This document shows positions 11,248 through 21,057 of a stretch of DNA of 64,000 nucleotides, piece after piece. The stretch is from Bolinopsis microptera. Its lineage: Eukaryota; Ctenophora; Tentaculata; Lobata; Bolinopsidae. The DNA is taken from contig NC_087076.1 of the NCBI RefSeq assembly GCF_026151205.1, positions 22,438,828 to 22,502,827 on the forward strand, in the 5' to 3' direction. Both the position numbers and the translations under genes were made by a program. Below the pieces are notes generated by a model that was not told where the DNA came from, made no database searches, and saw only the letters and a program-made list of their open reading frames with translations. How positions within the stretch are numbered: position 1 is the first letter of the stretch; each line of letters opens with the position of its first letter.

Positions 11248-14200
11248 TTATATGTCTAAGACCATCCTGAGAATCCTGGCTGATCCAAGCAGAGCTGTCT
11301 TCTGGAGATTAGAGATGCTCAGATTGCAGTGGACTGCGTCGAGGTGTTTACGAAAGTTTATGGTGATAGTTCCTAATGCGCCTATCACCACAGGGACGAT
11401 TGTGACCTTTCGTAAATTCCAGTTCTTCTTAATTTCTCTTTTCAGGTCTTGATATTTCAGAATCTTTTCTTGTTCTCTATCCAAGATCCGGGTATCTCCT
11501 GGGACTGCAACGTCAATGATGGTTGCTGCGTTGGTTACCTTGTCTACCAGGAGGAGATCCGGTCTACAGTGTTCGATAACGTGGTCCGACTGGACATGGA
11601 AGTCCCACAATATCTTGACTTGTCCGTTCTCCAGCACCTTCTCTGCCCGGTGTTCGTACCACTTTTTACTGCGTGGGAAGCCGTATTCCTTGCACAGACT
11701 CCAGTGCAATGCGGCAGCTACTTTGTCATGCCGACACTTATATTCTGTCTGTGAAAGTTTTGGGCACCCATTCAGTATGTGGTCTATTGTCTCGTAATGA
11801 TTTCTGCAGAGTCTGCAGAGGGGAGAAGAGCCAGGTGTTTTGTCAATCCTGTGCTTCACGTAATTAGTCCTAAGTGCTTGGTCTTGGGCTGCTATCAACA
11901 ATCCTTCTGTCTCCTTCTTCAAATCTTGTTGGGTGAGCCAGTTCCAAGAGGTTAACGGGTCTGCTGTACCCATCATCTGCCTTGGGAACTGTCCGTGCAT
12001 CACTTTAGCAGTCCATTTCTCCTTGCGGATTTCCTCGCGTTGTGTTCGGTCAATATCTTTCTCTATCTCTTCACCCAAGAGTATCTTGTCTTTGACAAAG
12101 TAGTCCTTCAGAGCAATCAGTTCTGGGTCTCTACTTCTCACCACATAAGTGGTGAGTGCATTCTCCTCTCTCTTAACGACTTCCTCTATACTATGTAGCC
12201 CACGGCCACCCAGTTGACGGCTGACGTATAACCGATCAACATCTCCTTGGGGGTGGTGAGCTCCATGTATCCTCATCAGTTTCCGGGTCTTGACATCTAA
12301 GGCTTTGGTCTCCCCAGCATTCCATGAGAGAATTCCAGCTCCATATCTTATCACAGGTACAGCCCAGGTGTTAATCGCTTGTATACTATTCCTGCCATGA
12401 AGCTGGGATTTCAAAACCTTTTTAACTCTTCTGATATACTCTTTTGTAACCAGTGCTTTCATCTCTTTGTGCAGTATATCATTGGCTTCTAGTATTCCGA
12501 GATACTTATAGCCGTCGTCCTCCAACTCATGGATCTGTTCACCTGTGGGTAGGGAGATGCCTTCAAAAACGGCTCTTGCTCCCTTCTTCACCTTCACCAC
12601 GGCACATTTCTCTAGCCCAAATTCCATTTTTATGTCACTGCTGAACTCTGCTGTGGTATTAACCAGTGTGTGCATTTCGTCTTCACTCTCGGCATACAAC
12701 TTGAGGTCGTCCATATATAGCCTATGCGACACTTTCGGTTGACCTCCTCTCTCCAGAGAGTATCCTATGTCATGCTTATTCAAAAGAATGGACAGGGGTA
12801 TAAGACTAATGATAAAGTGGATAGGTGAGACTGAGTCTCCTTGGAATAGACCTCTATTAATTTTAATTCTCCCAAGGGAAACTTTACCAAGCATCAGGTT
12901 AACATACGATTGTTTGAAGGAGGCTTCAAACAGGTCTATGATGCATGAAGAGATGCCACACATGGTCAAACAAGATAGAATCCAGGAGTGTGGGACGCTA
13001 TCATACGCCTTCTTGTAGTCTATAAACGTCATGTTCAGGTTCCGCTTCCTTCGTTTACAGTTCTTCAGGATGAGTTTGTCTATCATTAACTGTTCTTTAC
13101 ATCCTCTACTCTTCTTCTTGCACCCTTTCTGCTCAGGGGGGAGGAGATTTTGCTGGTCTAAATGGTGGTAAATGGAATCTGAGATTAGACCAGTGAACAG
13201 TTTCCACATAGCTGATAAGCAAGTAATCGGTCTGAAATTGCCTGGGATGGGTCCTTTCGAGTGGTCCTTGATGAGCAGGTACGTGCGTCCCAATGTCATC
13301 CAGTCTGGGATATCAGCGTTGGTTAGGCAATTCATAAGTTGATCTGCAATCCTATTGTGGAGTTCATTAAAGTGCTTTATCCAATAAGCATGCAGTCCGT
13401 CTGTACCAGGAGAGGACCAATTAGTCATTTTCTTCACTCTATCTGCAACCAGGGTGTTAGTTATAACAAACTGTCTCTGTTCATCTGCTGAGGCTAGTGC
13501 TGTTCTGACATCCGGTAACCATTCAGCATCACTGTTGTGTTCAACCGGCTGCTCCCATATGTTCTTCCAGAACTTCAGACAAGAATCCTTGTCAGCCTCA
13601 GGGTGGGAGATATCCTGTTCTTCAGGGTTTGTTTGAAGGTTTCTGTAGAACTGCCTCTGGTTGTTTCCAAACAACTTGTTCTGGTGGTATCGTTCGCATC
13701 TTTTATTAAATCTCTTTATCTTAGCTGCTTTTGCGCGAAGACGTTGCTTGAGCTCCTCAATGATGCATGGTATACCCTTTTTCTTCAACAGAGGGTGACG
13801 TCTGTTGAGCCCTTCTAGTATTTTTTGTTTAAGGGTAGTACCTTTCTTCTTCTCCTCAAGGTAGGAGATGTCTTTCCTAACCTGGGTAATCTTATCTTCG
13901 ATTCTTCTTTTCCATAGTGGAGTTTTCCGTTTCCCTGTATTCTTATTTGCAGGTTTTTCACCAAGTCTTTCGCTGACTAAATGTGCCCCTGCAAGCAATA
14001 GGGTGTTGGTTTCAGTGATTGAAGAAGTTGGAATCTCTGCTATACATGAGTTGATGAGAGATGTTTCCTCCATAAGCTTCTTTCTGTTCACATGTCTCAG
14101 GGGCTTGGTTTCTATCACTGAAGGGTCTTCTAGGAGCCTTTTTAGCCGTTCAATGATTGCCTCCTTGTCAAAATCAGGTACCGTTGTGGTGGGGGTGAGT

Positions 14201-14655
14201 TCTTCGGCGGCGACAGTTGGGATAGTTGCATCCCTCAACGTCCTGATTGCTTGGGAGACTGTGGGTAAAGCTTGAGTTGTCGTTGTTGGAGCCTCTTCCA
14301 CTACGCTAGGTGGAAGAGTACCTCGAATCTCCAGTAGTTCTATGTCTGAAAGGAGATTATTATTTCTGATTGACCTTGCTTGGTCTGCCAATCTTTGTTC
14401 CGTACAAGTGAAGAGTCCGGCATCATCCCACAGTGATCGGAGTCTTCTCCTGTAACCAGAGCGGGATGGTTGGCTCTGGTAATACAGCGTCATGAGCTGT
14501 ATGTTGTCCTCCTTGCTCCACGTGTGCCGAGTGGAAGTCTCCGTGCGAGCCTTCCTGTCACGTCGAGCTGGAGGGATGATGTTAGGTTGTTGATCCTGCT
14601 CTGACCCATTAGTAGGGAGAGTAGGAGAGTTTGAAAAATTTGAGAGAGAATTCAT
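11248..14655 (-). CDS. RT/restriction-like endonuclease polyprotein (R2/R4-type LINE)
   Basis: An intact 1,135-residue ORF. The N-terminal part has a Myb/SANT-like stretch (WSKEDNIQLM near residue 45). The central reverse transcriptase shows the expected blocks in order: WSSPGTDGLH, NFRPITCLS, FIDYKKAYDSV (catalytic Asp), GLFQGDSVSP and YMDD (catalytic Asp pair). The C-terminal part has a CCHC-like knuckle (CRLCRNHYETIDHILNGC), RHD, and the PDLLLV...IDVAVPGD signature of the restriction-like endonuclease of R2-type LINEs. It nicks target DNA and primes reverse transcription there. No internal stop or frameshift is seen, so it is a recent and possibly active copy. No N-terminal zinc fingers were spotted, unlike canonical R2. 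Confidence 0.95.
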   Translation of the reverse strand: MNSLSNFSNSPTLPTNGSEQDQQPNIIPPARRDRKARTETSTRHTWSKEDNIQLMTLYYQSQPSRSGYRRRLRSLWDDAGLFTCTEQRLADQARSIRNNNLLSDIELLEIRGTLPPSVVEEAPTTTTQALPTVSQAIRTLRDATIPTVAAEELTPTTTVPDFDKEAIIERLKRLLEDPSVIETKPLRHVNRKKLMEETSLINSCIAEIPTSSITETNTLLLAGAHLVSERLGEKPANKNTGKRKTPLWKRRIEDKITQVRKDISYLEEKKKGTTLKQKILEGLNRRHPLLKKKGIPCIIEELKQRLRAKAAKIKRFNKRCERYHQNKLFGNNQRQFYRNLQTNPEEQDISHPEADKDSCLKFWKNIWEQPVEHNSDAEWLPDVRTALASADEQRQFVITNTLVADRVKKMTNWSSPGTDGLHAYWIKHFNELHNRIADQLMNCLTNADIPDWMTLGRTYLLIKDHSKGPIPGNFRPITCLSAMWKLFTGLISDSIYHHLDQQNLLPPEQKGCKKKSRGCKEQLMIDKLILKNCKRRKRNLNMTFIDYKKAYDSVPHSWILSCLTMCGISSCIIDLFEASFKQSYVNLMLGKVSLGRIKINRGLFQGDSVSPIHFIISLIPLSILLNKHDIGYSLERGGQPKVSHRLYMDDLKLYAESEDEMHTLVNTTAEFSSDIKMEFGLEKCAVVKVKKGARAVFEGISLPTGEQIHELEDDGYKYLGILEANDILHKEMKALVTKEYIRRVKKVLKSQLHGRNSIQAINTWAVPVIRYGAGILSWNAGETKALDVKTRKLMRIHGAHHPQGDVDRLYVSRQLGGRGLHSIEEVVKREENALTTYVVRSRDPELIALKDYFVKDKILLGEEIEKDIDRTQREEIRKEKWTAKVMHGQFPRQMMGTADPLTSWNWLTQQDLKKETEGLLIAAQDQALRTNYVKHRIDKTPGSSPLCRLCRNHYETIDHILNGCPKLSQTEYKCRHDKVAAALHWSLCKEYGFPRSKKWYEHRAEKVLENGQVKILWDFHVQSDHVIEHCRPDLLLVDKVTNAATIIDVAVPGDTRILDREQEKILKYQDLKREIKKNWNLRKVTIVPVVIGALGTITINFRKHLDAVHCNLSISNLQKTALLGSARILRMVLDI

Positions 14656-15187
14656 ATCATAACTGGGGGACTAAGTATACTTACTTAGTATACCCCCTAG
14701 AGAGTTGGCAGGGAAAACAGAGCACTGAGCGTTGCCCCGCGTCGCCCAGCTCCCCAGGTAGCTACCTCCTGGGTAGTAGACCCGTTAGTAACCATTTAAC
14801 CCATGGCCACGCATCCTTTTGTCACGAGTCCACAACTTAAGATTGGGGGACTTATGCGGGTCAGTCCATGCCCGATAAGAAAACCACTAGGTGTCAATTG
14901 CACCTAGTCAACAAACCAAGAGCTAGAGCAGAAGGATACAAGAATTTAACCAACGAGAGGCAAGAAAGGGAATTAACCGGGGGACAATTAACAAACAATA
15001 CAATGAAATATAAAATGATTACAATGTTATAATTACTCGAGTATAGTAACATTATAGATAGTAATATTTCCAAAGGAATGATATTCTTTCAGTACCAGCA
15101 GTCTGTGCTGCTATGATATGGAATAAAAATCAGGGGATATATTATCTTAAAATACTGCTTTCTCAGTTACAGATATTTTTCTTGGTT

Positions 15188-15262
15188 TTTCCATTTTGTG
15201 CTTTTTTTTTCTTTTTTTTTTCTTTTTAACTTTTTTTGTAATTTTCTTTTCTTTTTTCCCTC
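15188..15262. repeat. T-rich low-complexity tract in LINE leader
   Basis: Long runs of T broken by C and G within the 5' leader of the minus-strand LINE (A-rich on the element's sense strand). Confidence 0.7.
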
Positions 15263-15611
15263 CTAAACATGAATATTAAGCAAGTACAAAATCTCATGAT
15301 AACATTAAGTGATGTTGAGAAGGGACATAAGAGCCTGAGGTTCTGGTGGTCTACAGGTGTTTCACCAGCTGTTTGATCAAGTTCTAGCCCGTTACTTGGA
15401 CTAGTAACGGGGGAACTAACAGTGTTAATAGTTTAAACTTTGTGCTATAACTGAACCTCAGGAAGAAGACATCTGGCAATGCCAGGGAGTGAGTAGCTCT
15501 AGCCGGCAGCCATCCAATGGACTGCTGCCGTTACCGACCCCGGGGGTGCTGACCACGAGTATCAGCCTCGGACCCACTACTCACTAGCTCTGGTGTTCTG
15601 AGCGGGGGCCT

Positions 15612-15676
15612 TATTATTATTATTATTAGATTATCAAGTTCTGACAAAGGAAATGCTGATTTATTATTATTATTAT
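15612..15676 (+). repeat. 45-bp target repeat with (ATT)n, middle unit
   Basis: A TTATTATTATTATTA run followed by the GATTATCAAGTTCTGACAAA unit and a second ATT run. It separates the two LINEs and is the shared insertion target. Confidence 0.85.
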
Positions 15677-17848
15677 GCCTACCCGACAAAAAGACAGTCC
15701 GAGCGCAGACAAAATGAACGTGTTAATCCCAAACCATGGATACTGCCCTGGCTTGAAGAAGCTATAGAACGTAAAAATCAGGCATATCATGATTTTGTTA
15801 AGGAACCAGTTGATAGGAACCAGCTAAAATATGACCGTTTGAAAAAGTTTTGCACCAAACACGTTGACAAAGCCAAAAACATACACTACAAAAAATTCTT
15901 TGAACAACACAAAGATAATTCTAAGAAGCAGTGGCAGATGATTAACGGACTTCTGAATAGGAAACCAGCCAAACCTACATCGATAAAACTGTCGGACGAA
16001 AACGGACAAGTCAGCACTCCGGCAGCAGTAGCAGAAAAATTTAATGATCACTTCTCAAACATCGCTCCAAAAATTAAATCTGAAATTAGTAGTAGGACCA
16101 CTTTCGATCCTGGTGGGGCCCAGGGGACACTACGTAACCCTTCTCCAAATAGTATCTACATAAAACCAGTCACAACTACCGAAGTTCAAGACGTTATTAA
16201 CCTATTTAAGAATAAAGCTACTCTTGACACCAAAATCCAACCACTCAAAATTGCCAACAGCTGTCATAATTTTACCACTGTATTGGCCCACGTTGTTAAC
16301 AGCTCGTTCGAACAAGGGGTCTTTCCCCAAGCCTTGAAAACGGCAAAAGTAGTTCCTGTACATAAAGGTGGGTCTAAAACTGACATCAAAAATTACAGAC
16401 CGATATCTCTACTTGCCACTTTCTCAAAAGTCTACGAAAAGCTTATGCACAATCGAGTCATAAATTTCTTGGATACCTACAATATTCTTTGTGAAAATCA
16501 ATACGGCTTCCGCCCAGGTAGGTCTTGTGAACATGCACTTCTTAATGCTAAAGACAGAATCCTCAATTCAATGTCTAAAAAGCAAGTTACTTTGCTCCTT
16601 TTGATTGACTTTAGCAAAGCCTTTGACCTTGTGGATCACTCCATACTCCTGAATAAGCTCGAGCACTATGGCATAAGAGGTCTAGCTTTAAACTGGTTTA
16701 AATCATATCTTATGAACAGAAACCAGTTTGTATCAATTGGATCCTCTGAATCCTCAGCCAATCCAATTATTTACGGTGTACCCCAAGGTTCAATTTTGAG
16801 ACCTCTCCTTTTTATAATCTACATAAACGATCTTCCTCAAATATCAGAAATAGCTAATTTCATCATGTACGCAGATGATGCAAACATTTTCCTAACAGGA
16901 GAAAATATAAACGAGGTTTATGATAAGCTCAAAATTCTTAGCGATGTCTTAGTTAAATGGGTAGATAGCAACGGATTAGCTCTAAATCTTAAAAAAACGA
17001 ATTATATGATCTTTTCTCGACAAAGAAACCTCATTTATCGCGATGTAGTAATATCTGGTGTCACAATCGAAAGAAAAACAGAAGCCCGTTTCTTAGGTGT
17101 TATAATAGATAACAAACTGAACTGGTCGCAACATATTTCTGCCATGAAAATGAAAATGGCCAGATACATTGGAGTCATGTACAAACTTAAAAAATATTTG
17201 CCTCTGGAAGCACGTTTACAAATATATCACAGCTTTGTGCAGTCTCACCTTAATTACTGCTCCCTCGTCTGGGGTTTTGCTGCCAAATCCCATATAGAAA
17301 CACTATTTGTTAAACAGAAAATGGGTCTTAGAGCAATACTACCAGGTTTTGTTAATTACTGGTACAAAGATGGTACACCACCAGCAAGTACCAAGTCTGG
17401 TTTCTATGTACACAAAATATTGACAGTTCATAGTATCATCGTAAAGAACGCATTAGTTTTTATACATAAGCTAAAAAACTTCCCAAGTCTAGTGCCTCCC
17501 TCTATAAAGAAAACAATACCTAACAGTGCACCAATATTTAACGTCGCCGATCCGGATTCGAGTCTTACAACTTTATGGTCAGATGAATACAGTAAACACC
17601 CTTACAATAATTCAGTATTCTACAAAGGTCCACTATTAGCAATAAACAGATATAGTGTCGCAGCAACTTCCTTGCCAAGTCTATTCAACCTTAACATCTA
17701 CAAAAGGTGCATAAAAAACATGCTCATTGATCAACAAAACGAGGGCATTGCAGACGAATGGCCTAACTTTATGCTATACAATATTACGGGACTAAGGAAA
17801 TCAGAGCGCAACATCAACCGTAATGCTAATAATAACTCTGTCCCATAA
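15677..17848 (+). CDS. Reverse transcriptase of CR1/L2-like LINE (5'-truncated)
   Basis: An open frame of about 720 codons. The apparent ATG at 15653 lies in the flanking target repeat, so real element coding begins near 15677. RT blocks are clear: NYRPISLLATFSKVYEKL, QYGFRPGRSCEHAL, LLIDFSKAFDLVDH (catalytic Asp), YGVPQGSIL and YADDANIFL (catalytic pair). The block after GSIL reads RPLLF where the family usually has GPLLF. The region after the RT (FLGVIIDNKLNW, LNYCSLVWG) is typical of CR1/L2/Jockey-type elements. The endonuclease half is absent, so the copy cannot be autonomous, but the surviving frame has no stop. Confidence 0.9.
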   Translation, partial: AYPTKRQSERRQNERVNPKPWILPWLEEAIERKNQAYHDFVKEPVDRNQLKYDRLKKFCTKHVDKAKNIHYKKFFEQHKDNSKKQWQMINGLLNRKPAKPTSIKLSDENGQVSTPAAVAEKFNDHFSNIAPKIKSEISSRTTFDPGGAQGTLRNPSPNSIYIKPVTTTEVQDVINLFKNKATLDTKIQPLKIANSCHNFTTVLAHVVNSSFEQGVFPQALKTAKVVPVHKGGSKTDIKNYRPISLLATFSKVYEKLMHNRVINFLDTYNILCENQYGFRPGRSCEHALLNAKDRILNSMSKKQVTLLLLIDFSKAFDLVDHSILLNKLEHYGIRGLALNWFKSYLMNRNQFVSIGSSESSANPIIYGVPQGSILRPLLFIIYINDLPQISEIANFIMYADDANIFLTGENINEVYDKLKILSDVLVKWVDSNGLALNLKKTNYMIFSRQRNLIYRDVVISGVTIERKTEARFLGVIIDNKLNWSQHISAMKMKMARYIGVMYKLKKYLPLEARLQIYHSFVQSHLNYCSLVWGFAAKSHIETLFVKQKMGLRAILPGFVNYWYKDGTPPASTKSGFYVHKILTVHSIIVKNALVFIHKLKNFPSLVPPSIKKTIPNSAPIFNVADPDSSLTTLWSDEYSKHPYNNSVFYKGPLLAINRYSVAATSLPSLFNLNIYKRCIKNMLIDQQNEGIADEWPNFMLYNITGLRKSERNINRNANNNSVP

Positions 17849-18228
17849 GCACGCCATCACAGAATCAATTTCACTGCATACCATCTCAGTTACACTGCCA
17901 TCAATTCGCCAGCAAAAACGGCATGACGCTATGCGACTGATAACAGTCGTTAAATTTTAAAAATTTTGGAATAGCTAGCTAGCAGTATGCGCCTGTTTCC
18001 ACTCTAACAACTCTAAAAGCATATTAATATGATAATTTCAACTAAAGGCAACTTTAAATGTGCTCAGCTATGTTTTGTTCGACAAGCTCTATTATATACA
18101 TTTTAATCGTTTTAATGAGATCTAATCTTGTATGAGTTTTGAGTTTGAATTGATAACACTTATTATATATATTATTTTTTGAGTAAACATTGGCTGGTAC
18201 TTCGGGCCGGTCCCCAACAAAAAAAAAT
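15677..18228 (+). mobile_element. 5'-truncated CR1/L2-like LINE
   Basis: Begins abruptly after an (ATT)n run and ends after a short A-rich tail, just before further ATT-bearing target repeats. It carries the ORF described at 15677-17848 and a ~380-base 3' UTR. There is no apurinic endonuclease domain, so the 5' half is missing. Confidence 0.75.
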
Positions 18229-18350
18229 TATTAGATTAGCAAGTTCTGACAAAGGAAATACTGAATTAATATTATTGTTATTAGATTAGCAAGTTCTAAC
18301 AAAGGAAATACTGAATTAATATTATTATCATTAGATTAGCAAGTTCTGAC
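18229..18350 (+). repeat. 45-bp tandem repeats with ATT runs, right units
   Basis: Three consecutive units of TTAGATTAGCAAGTTCTGAC followed by AAAGGAAATACTGA and a TTATTA run; the third is partial. They match the units flanking both LINEs. Confidence 0.9.
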
Positions 18351-19810
18351 ACAATGAACTGGTCAGAACGGTGACCAGTACAAATCACAATGCTGGCAAG
18401 CATTACCGTCGCCCTTATATTCACAATACTATTTACCCCTATACTAGTATATCCCCTTTATTGTTTTCCAGGCATTAAGACTCATCGAAAGTAGTTCAGC
18501 AGGTACCTATATTTAAGTTCAAAACATTCTAATTCAATGTTAAAGATGACAGGAATAAGAAATAGTTATGTGGAGGTTTTTAAGAAATTTGCGCAAAATA
18601 CGCGCCAGCATGTTATACGAAATTAGGTAAAAAACCCAAAATCGCCATATTCAGGTGCCTTAAAAACCATGTTAAAATTGAGTAAGAGATCTGAAACTTT
18701 GCAGGGCGTCTAGACCTTGTCCAAATCGACTGTAAAAAAAATTTCATGTTTCAGGAGTATCGGGAAGTGGGTTTTCTGGAACCCCTGTTTTACAACAGAT
18801 TGTCGTGAAGTATAGTATAGACGCTTTTGCAGTCAATTTGCAGTCAATTGTAGCCTACATTTAAGTGTCCGTAGATTCAAAAGTATAAAAGATACAGTCA
18901 TTTCGAACCACAGGTTTTAAAGATAATTGTTTATACTTTAGTTTACATTATATCAAAAAATAATTTATCTTCATCATCATCACTTGATGACGTCATCAAA
19001 TTAAGTGTTTTTAAAACTTGATTTTTGACAAAGTAACAACTTTTCAAATCGATTTTAAACCATTAAGGAGTAATTTTATTCAAAATCTGAGGACATTTTT
19101 ATCTTAGATAATTGTTCAAGCATTCTGAAAATCTACCGGAAAAGTTTCTTACTTTGCTCCTTCATAAAGATATTCGCTATTGAAGTAAGTGCTTTTTTGA
19201 AGAATAATTTTATAAAAACACAAAAGTTGTGAATTAGTATTCTCTGGTGTTGGGCTATCCCTTGGGTTGTGGAGCTCAATTTTGCTTCCTAAAGGTCTAA
19301 ATTGTGTTATAGGCTAGTTTTAAAGTTGAAAATCAAAAAGTTGCACACGTGGGGACACGCCCAATTTGATAGAAAATTGCTAAAATTACTGAAAATTGCT
19401 GTTTTCACCATTTTTATCAACTTTGGAGTCCCGTTGTGATCCAAGTTCTATATGAAATCTTCTGAAACTTTGCATGCTTATTAAACTATATATAAAATAC
19501 TGCTATGCAAAAATTTACGGTGATTCAATATTGTATCCGCACGCAACGTCCGCTCAAAGTTTGCACGTGCGAAAGGTGAGAATTTTGCTCATTCGTGATT
19601 TCGAATAAATTCTGCTTTCCCACGATATTTAAATGGCATTATATATGAATTTAATGCCAACTTGAATGAGTAAAAAGTGCCATATTCAGTCAGGTAAAAT
19701 TTCGAAATCGATGAAATTACCTCCTAATTATTAATATAAATATTAATTAAGTTATGAGTTTACATTTCGGCTTTGTAAATTATCCTGACATTATAATCAA
19801 AAAGAGATGA
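18351..19810. other. No gene seen
   Basis: AT-rich sequence with only short open frames. Nothing recognised on either strand. Confidence 0.5.
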
Positions 19811-20143
19811 TATTTGACCAAAACCCATAATCATGGGTAGAGTGTACCGCTGCCAGTGTCTCTCTTTTCCAAACAAAAGGAAATGATATTAATTTGAATA
19901 ACCGTCCGAAAATGCAAATTGATACCGAGAATGAAATCGGTCGCTCGCTTTTTCCAATCAATAAGCTTTATATTACAATTCGTAAGCCGTGATCGAATGG
20001 AAAAAGCGAGCGACCGATTTCATTCTCGGTATCAATTTGCATTTTCGGACGGTTATTCAAATTAATATCATTTCCTTTTGTTTGGAAAAGAGAGACACTG
20101 GCAGCGGTACACTCTACCCATGATTATGGGTTTTGGTCAAATA
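19811..20143. repeat. Near-perfect 146-bp inverted repeat
   Basis: The left arm 19811-19956 is the reverse complement of the right arm 19998-20143 with at most a few differences; the spacer is 41 bp. The outer ends read TATTTGACCAAAACCC. No clear target duplication was found. It ends 76 bases before the predicted start codon of the repeat-peptide precursor, so it would lie in that gene's promoter or 5' leader. Confidence 0.9.
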
Positions 20144-20219
20144 CAGCATAACAAATATAACCCTCACTTACATTTCCAGAAAATCGTATCTTGCAGCAAA
20201 TCACTTTATTCACCAAACT

Positions 20220-20783
20220 ATGATGAAGCTCACCAATACCCTTATTTGTCTGACCCTTGTAGTCCTTGTCACTTGCAGAACCCTCGAGCTGGAGGACGAC
20301 CAAACAATTGGGTGGGGCAAAGCAGAGGAGGATGAGCAAACAATTGGGTGGGGCAAAACAGAGGAGGATGACCAAACAAGTGGTTGGGGCCGGGCAGAAG
20401 CAGCTGAGGGGAACATGGGTGGAGGTGCTGAGCTTGCGGAGGGGAATATGGGTGGAGGTGCTGAGCTTGCGGAGGGGAACATGGGTGGAGGTGCTGAGCT
20501 TGCGGAGGGGAACATGGGTGGAGGTGCTGAGCTTGCGGAGGGGAACATGGGTGGAGGTGCTGAGCTTGCGGAGGGGAACATGGGTGGAGGTGCTGAGCTT
20601 GCGGAGGGGAATATGGGTGGAGGTGCTGAGCTTGCGGAGGGGAACATGGGTGGAGGTGCTGAGCTTGCGGAGGGGAACATGGGTGGAGGTGCTGAGCTTG
20701 CGGAGGGGAATATGGGTGGAGGTGCTGAGCTTGCGGAGGAGGAGCAGCACTTTGGTCTTGGAGCAGGAGAGGGAATATTTTAA
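20220..20783 (+). CDS. Candidate secreted neuropeptide precursor with GW-amide-like repeats
   Basis: Starting at the ATG at 20220 the product is 187 residues. Residues 1-19 form a signal peptide: hydrophobic core LICLTLVVLV, likely cleavage after VTC. Residues 25-60 are three 12-residue repeats, each acidic residues, Gln, then a short GWGK or GWGR block (QTIGWGK at 28 and 40, QTSGWGR at 52). In cnidarian precursors such as the anthozoan RFamides, an acidic stretch precedes an N-terminal Gln (which cyclises) and Gly plus one basic residue gives C-terminal amidation. By analogy this would release pQTIGW-amide twice and pQTSGW-amide once. Residues 62-171 are ten 11-residue AEGNMGGGAEL repeats (33-bp units) without basic sites. 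The function is inferred; a secreted structural or mucus protein is the alternative. An upstream in-frame Met at 20133 would bury the signal peptide. Confidence 0.6.
   Translation: MMKLTNTLICLTLVVLVTCRTLELEDDQTIGWGKAEEDEQTIGWGKTEEDDQTSGWGRAEAAEGNMGGGAELAEGNMGGGAELAEGNMGGGAELAEGNMGGGAELAEGNMGGGAELAEGNMGGGAELAEGNMGGGAELAEGNMGGGAELAEGNMGGGAELAEGNMGGGAELAEEEQHFGLGAGEGIF
20400..20735 (+). repeat. 33-bp coding minisatellite, 10 units
   Basis: Ten 33-bp repeats inside the precursor gene, each containing GGGGAACATGGGTGGAGGTG or the AAT variant (units 2, 7 and 10). The length divides by three, so copy-number change preserves the frame. Confidence 0.95.
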
Positions 20784-21011
20784 ATCCGGTCTAACTCTAA
20801 AGAGACAACATTTAGTTGCTATAGTTACTAAATAGTTGCTATAGTTACTAGATAGTCGAGAACATTACATCTTTTATAGGGCTTTAGATTATCATAACTT
20901 TTTTAACGCGAATGATACCGAGACTTAAAGGGTGATACCTGACTTTAACCGGTATTTATTAAATGATCATTTATAACTATAACTTGATTATGATATGCTA
21001 ATTCTGTATTA

Positions 21012-21017
21012 ATTAAA
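21012..21017 (+). promoter_or_regulatory. Possible poly(A) signal ATTAAA
   Basis: ATTAAA about 230 bases after the stop of the candidate peptide precursor. Position is plausible only. Confidence 0.3.
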
Positions 21018-21057
21018 GAATTAATTGTATTTGGAAAATAATGTTTTATTATTGTTA

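Larger units (their letters stand above)
10463..15611 (-). mobile_element. Near full-length RLE-type non-LTR retrotransposon
   Basis: The element lies on the minus strand between two TTA-rich copies of a ~45-bp repeat, with (TTA)n touching both ends. It contains one long ORF (11248-14655), a 5' leader of about 950 bases and a 3' region of about 780 bases with four hairpin-containing repeats. The combination of a single ORF, a C-terminal restriction-like endonuclease and insertion into TAA/TTA repeats fits the R4/Dong-type group of R2-like LINEs; this clade call is inference. The exact ends are approximate to a few bases because of the TTA runs. Confidence 0.75.

Noticed and set aside
11252-14275. 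Numerous plus-strand frames opposite the RLE LINE
   Set aside because: Antisense shadows of the 1,135-codon minus-strand ORF, with no domains.
15653-15676. ATG at 15653 as start of the CR1/L2-like protein
   Set aside because: It lies in the 45-bp target repeat outside the LINE; the element is 5'-truncated.
20124-20750. 208-codon minus-strand frame with RKLSTSTHVPL repeats, and other frames over the same region
   Set aside because: Shadows of the 33-bp coding repeat; only the plus-strand frame has a signal peptide and ordered pre-repeat region.
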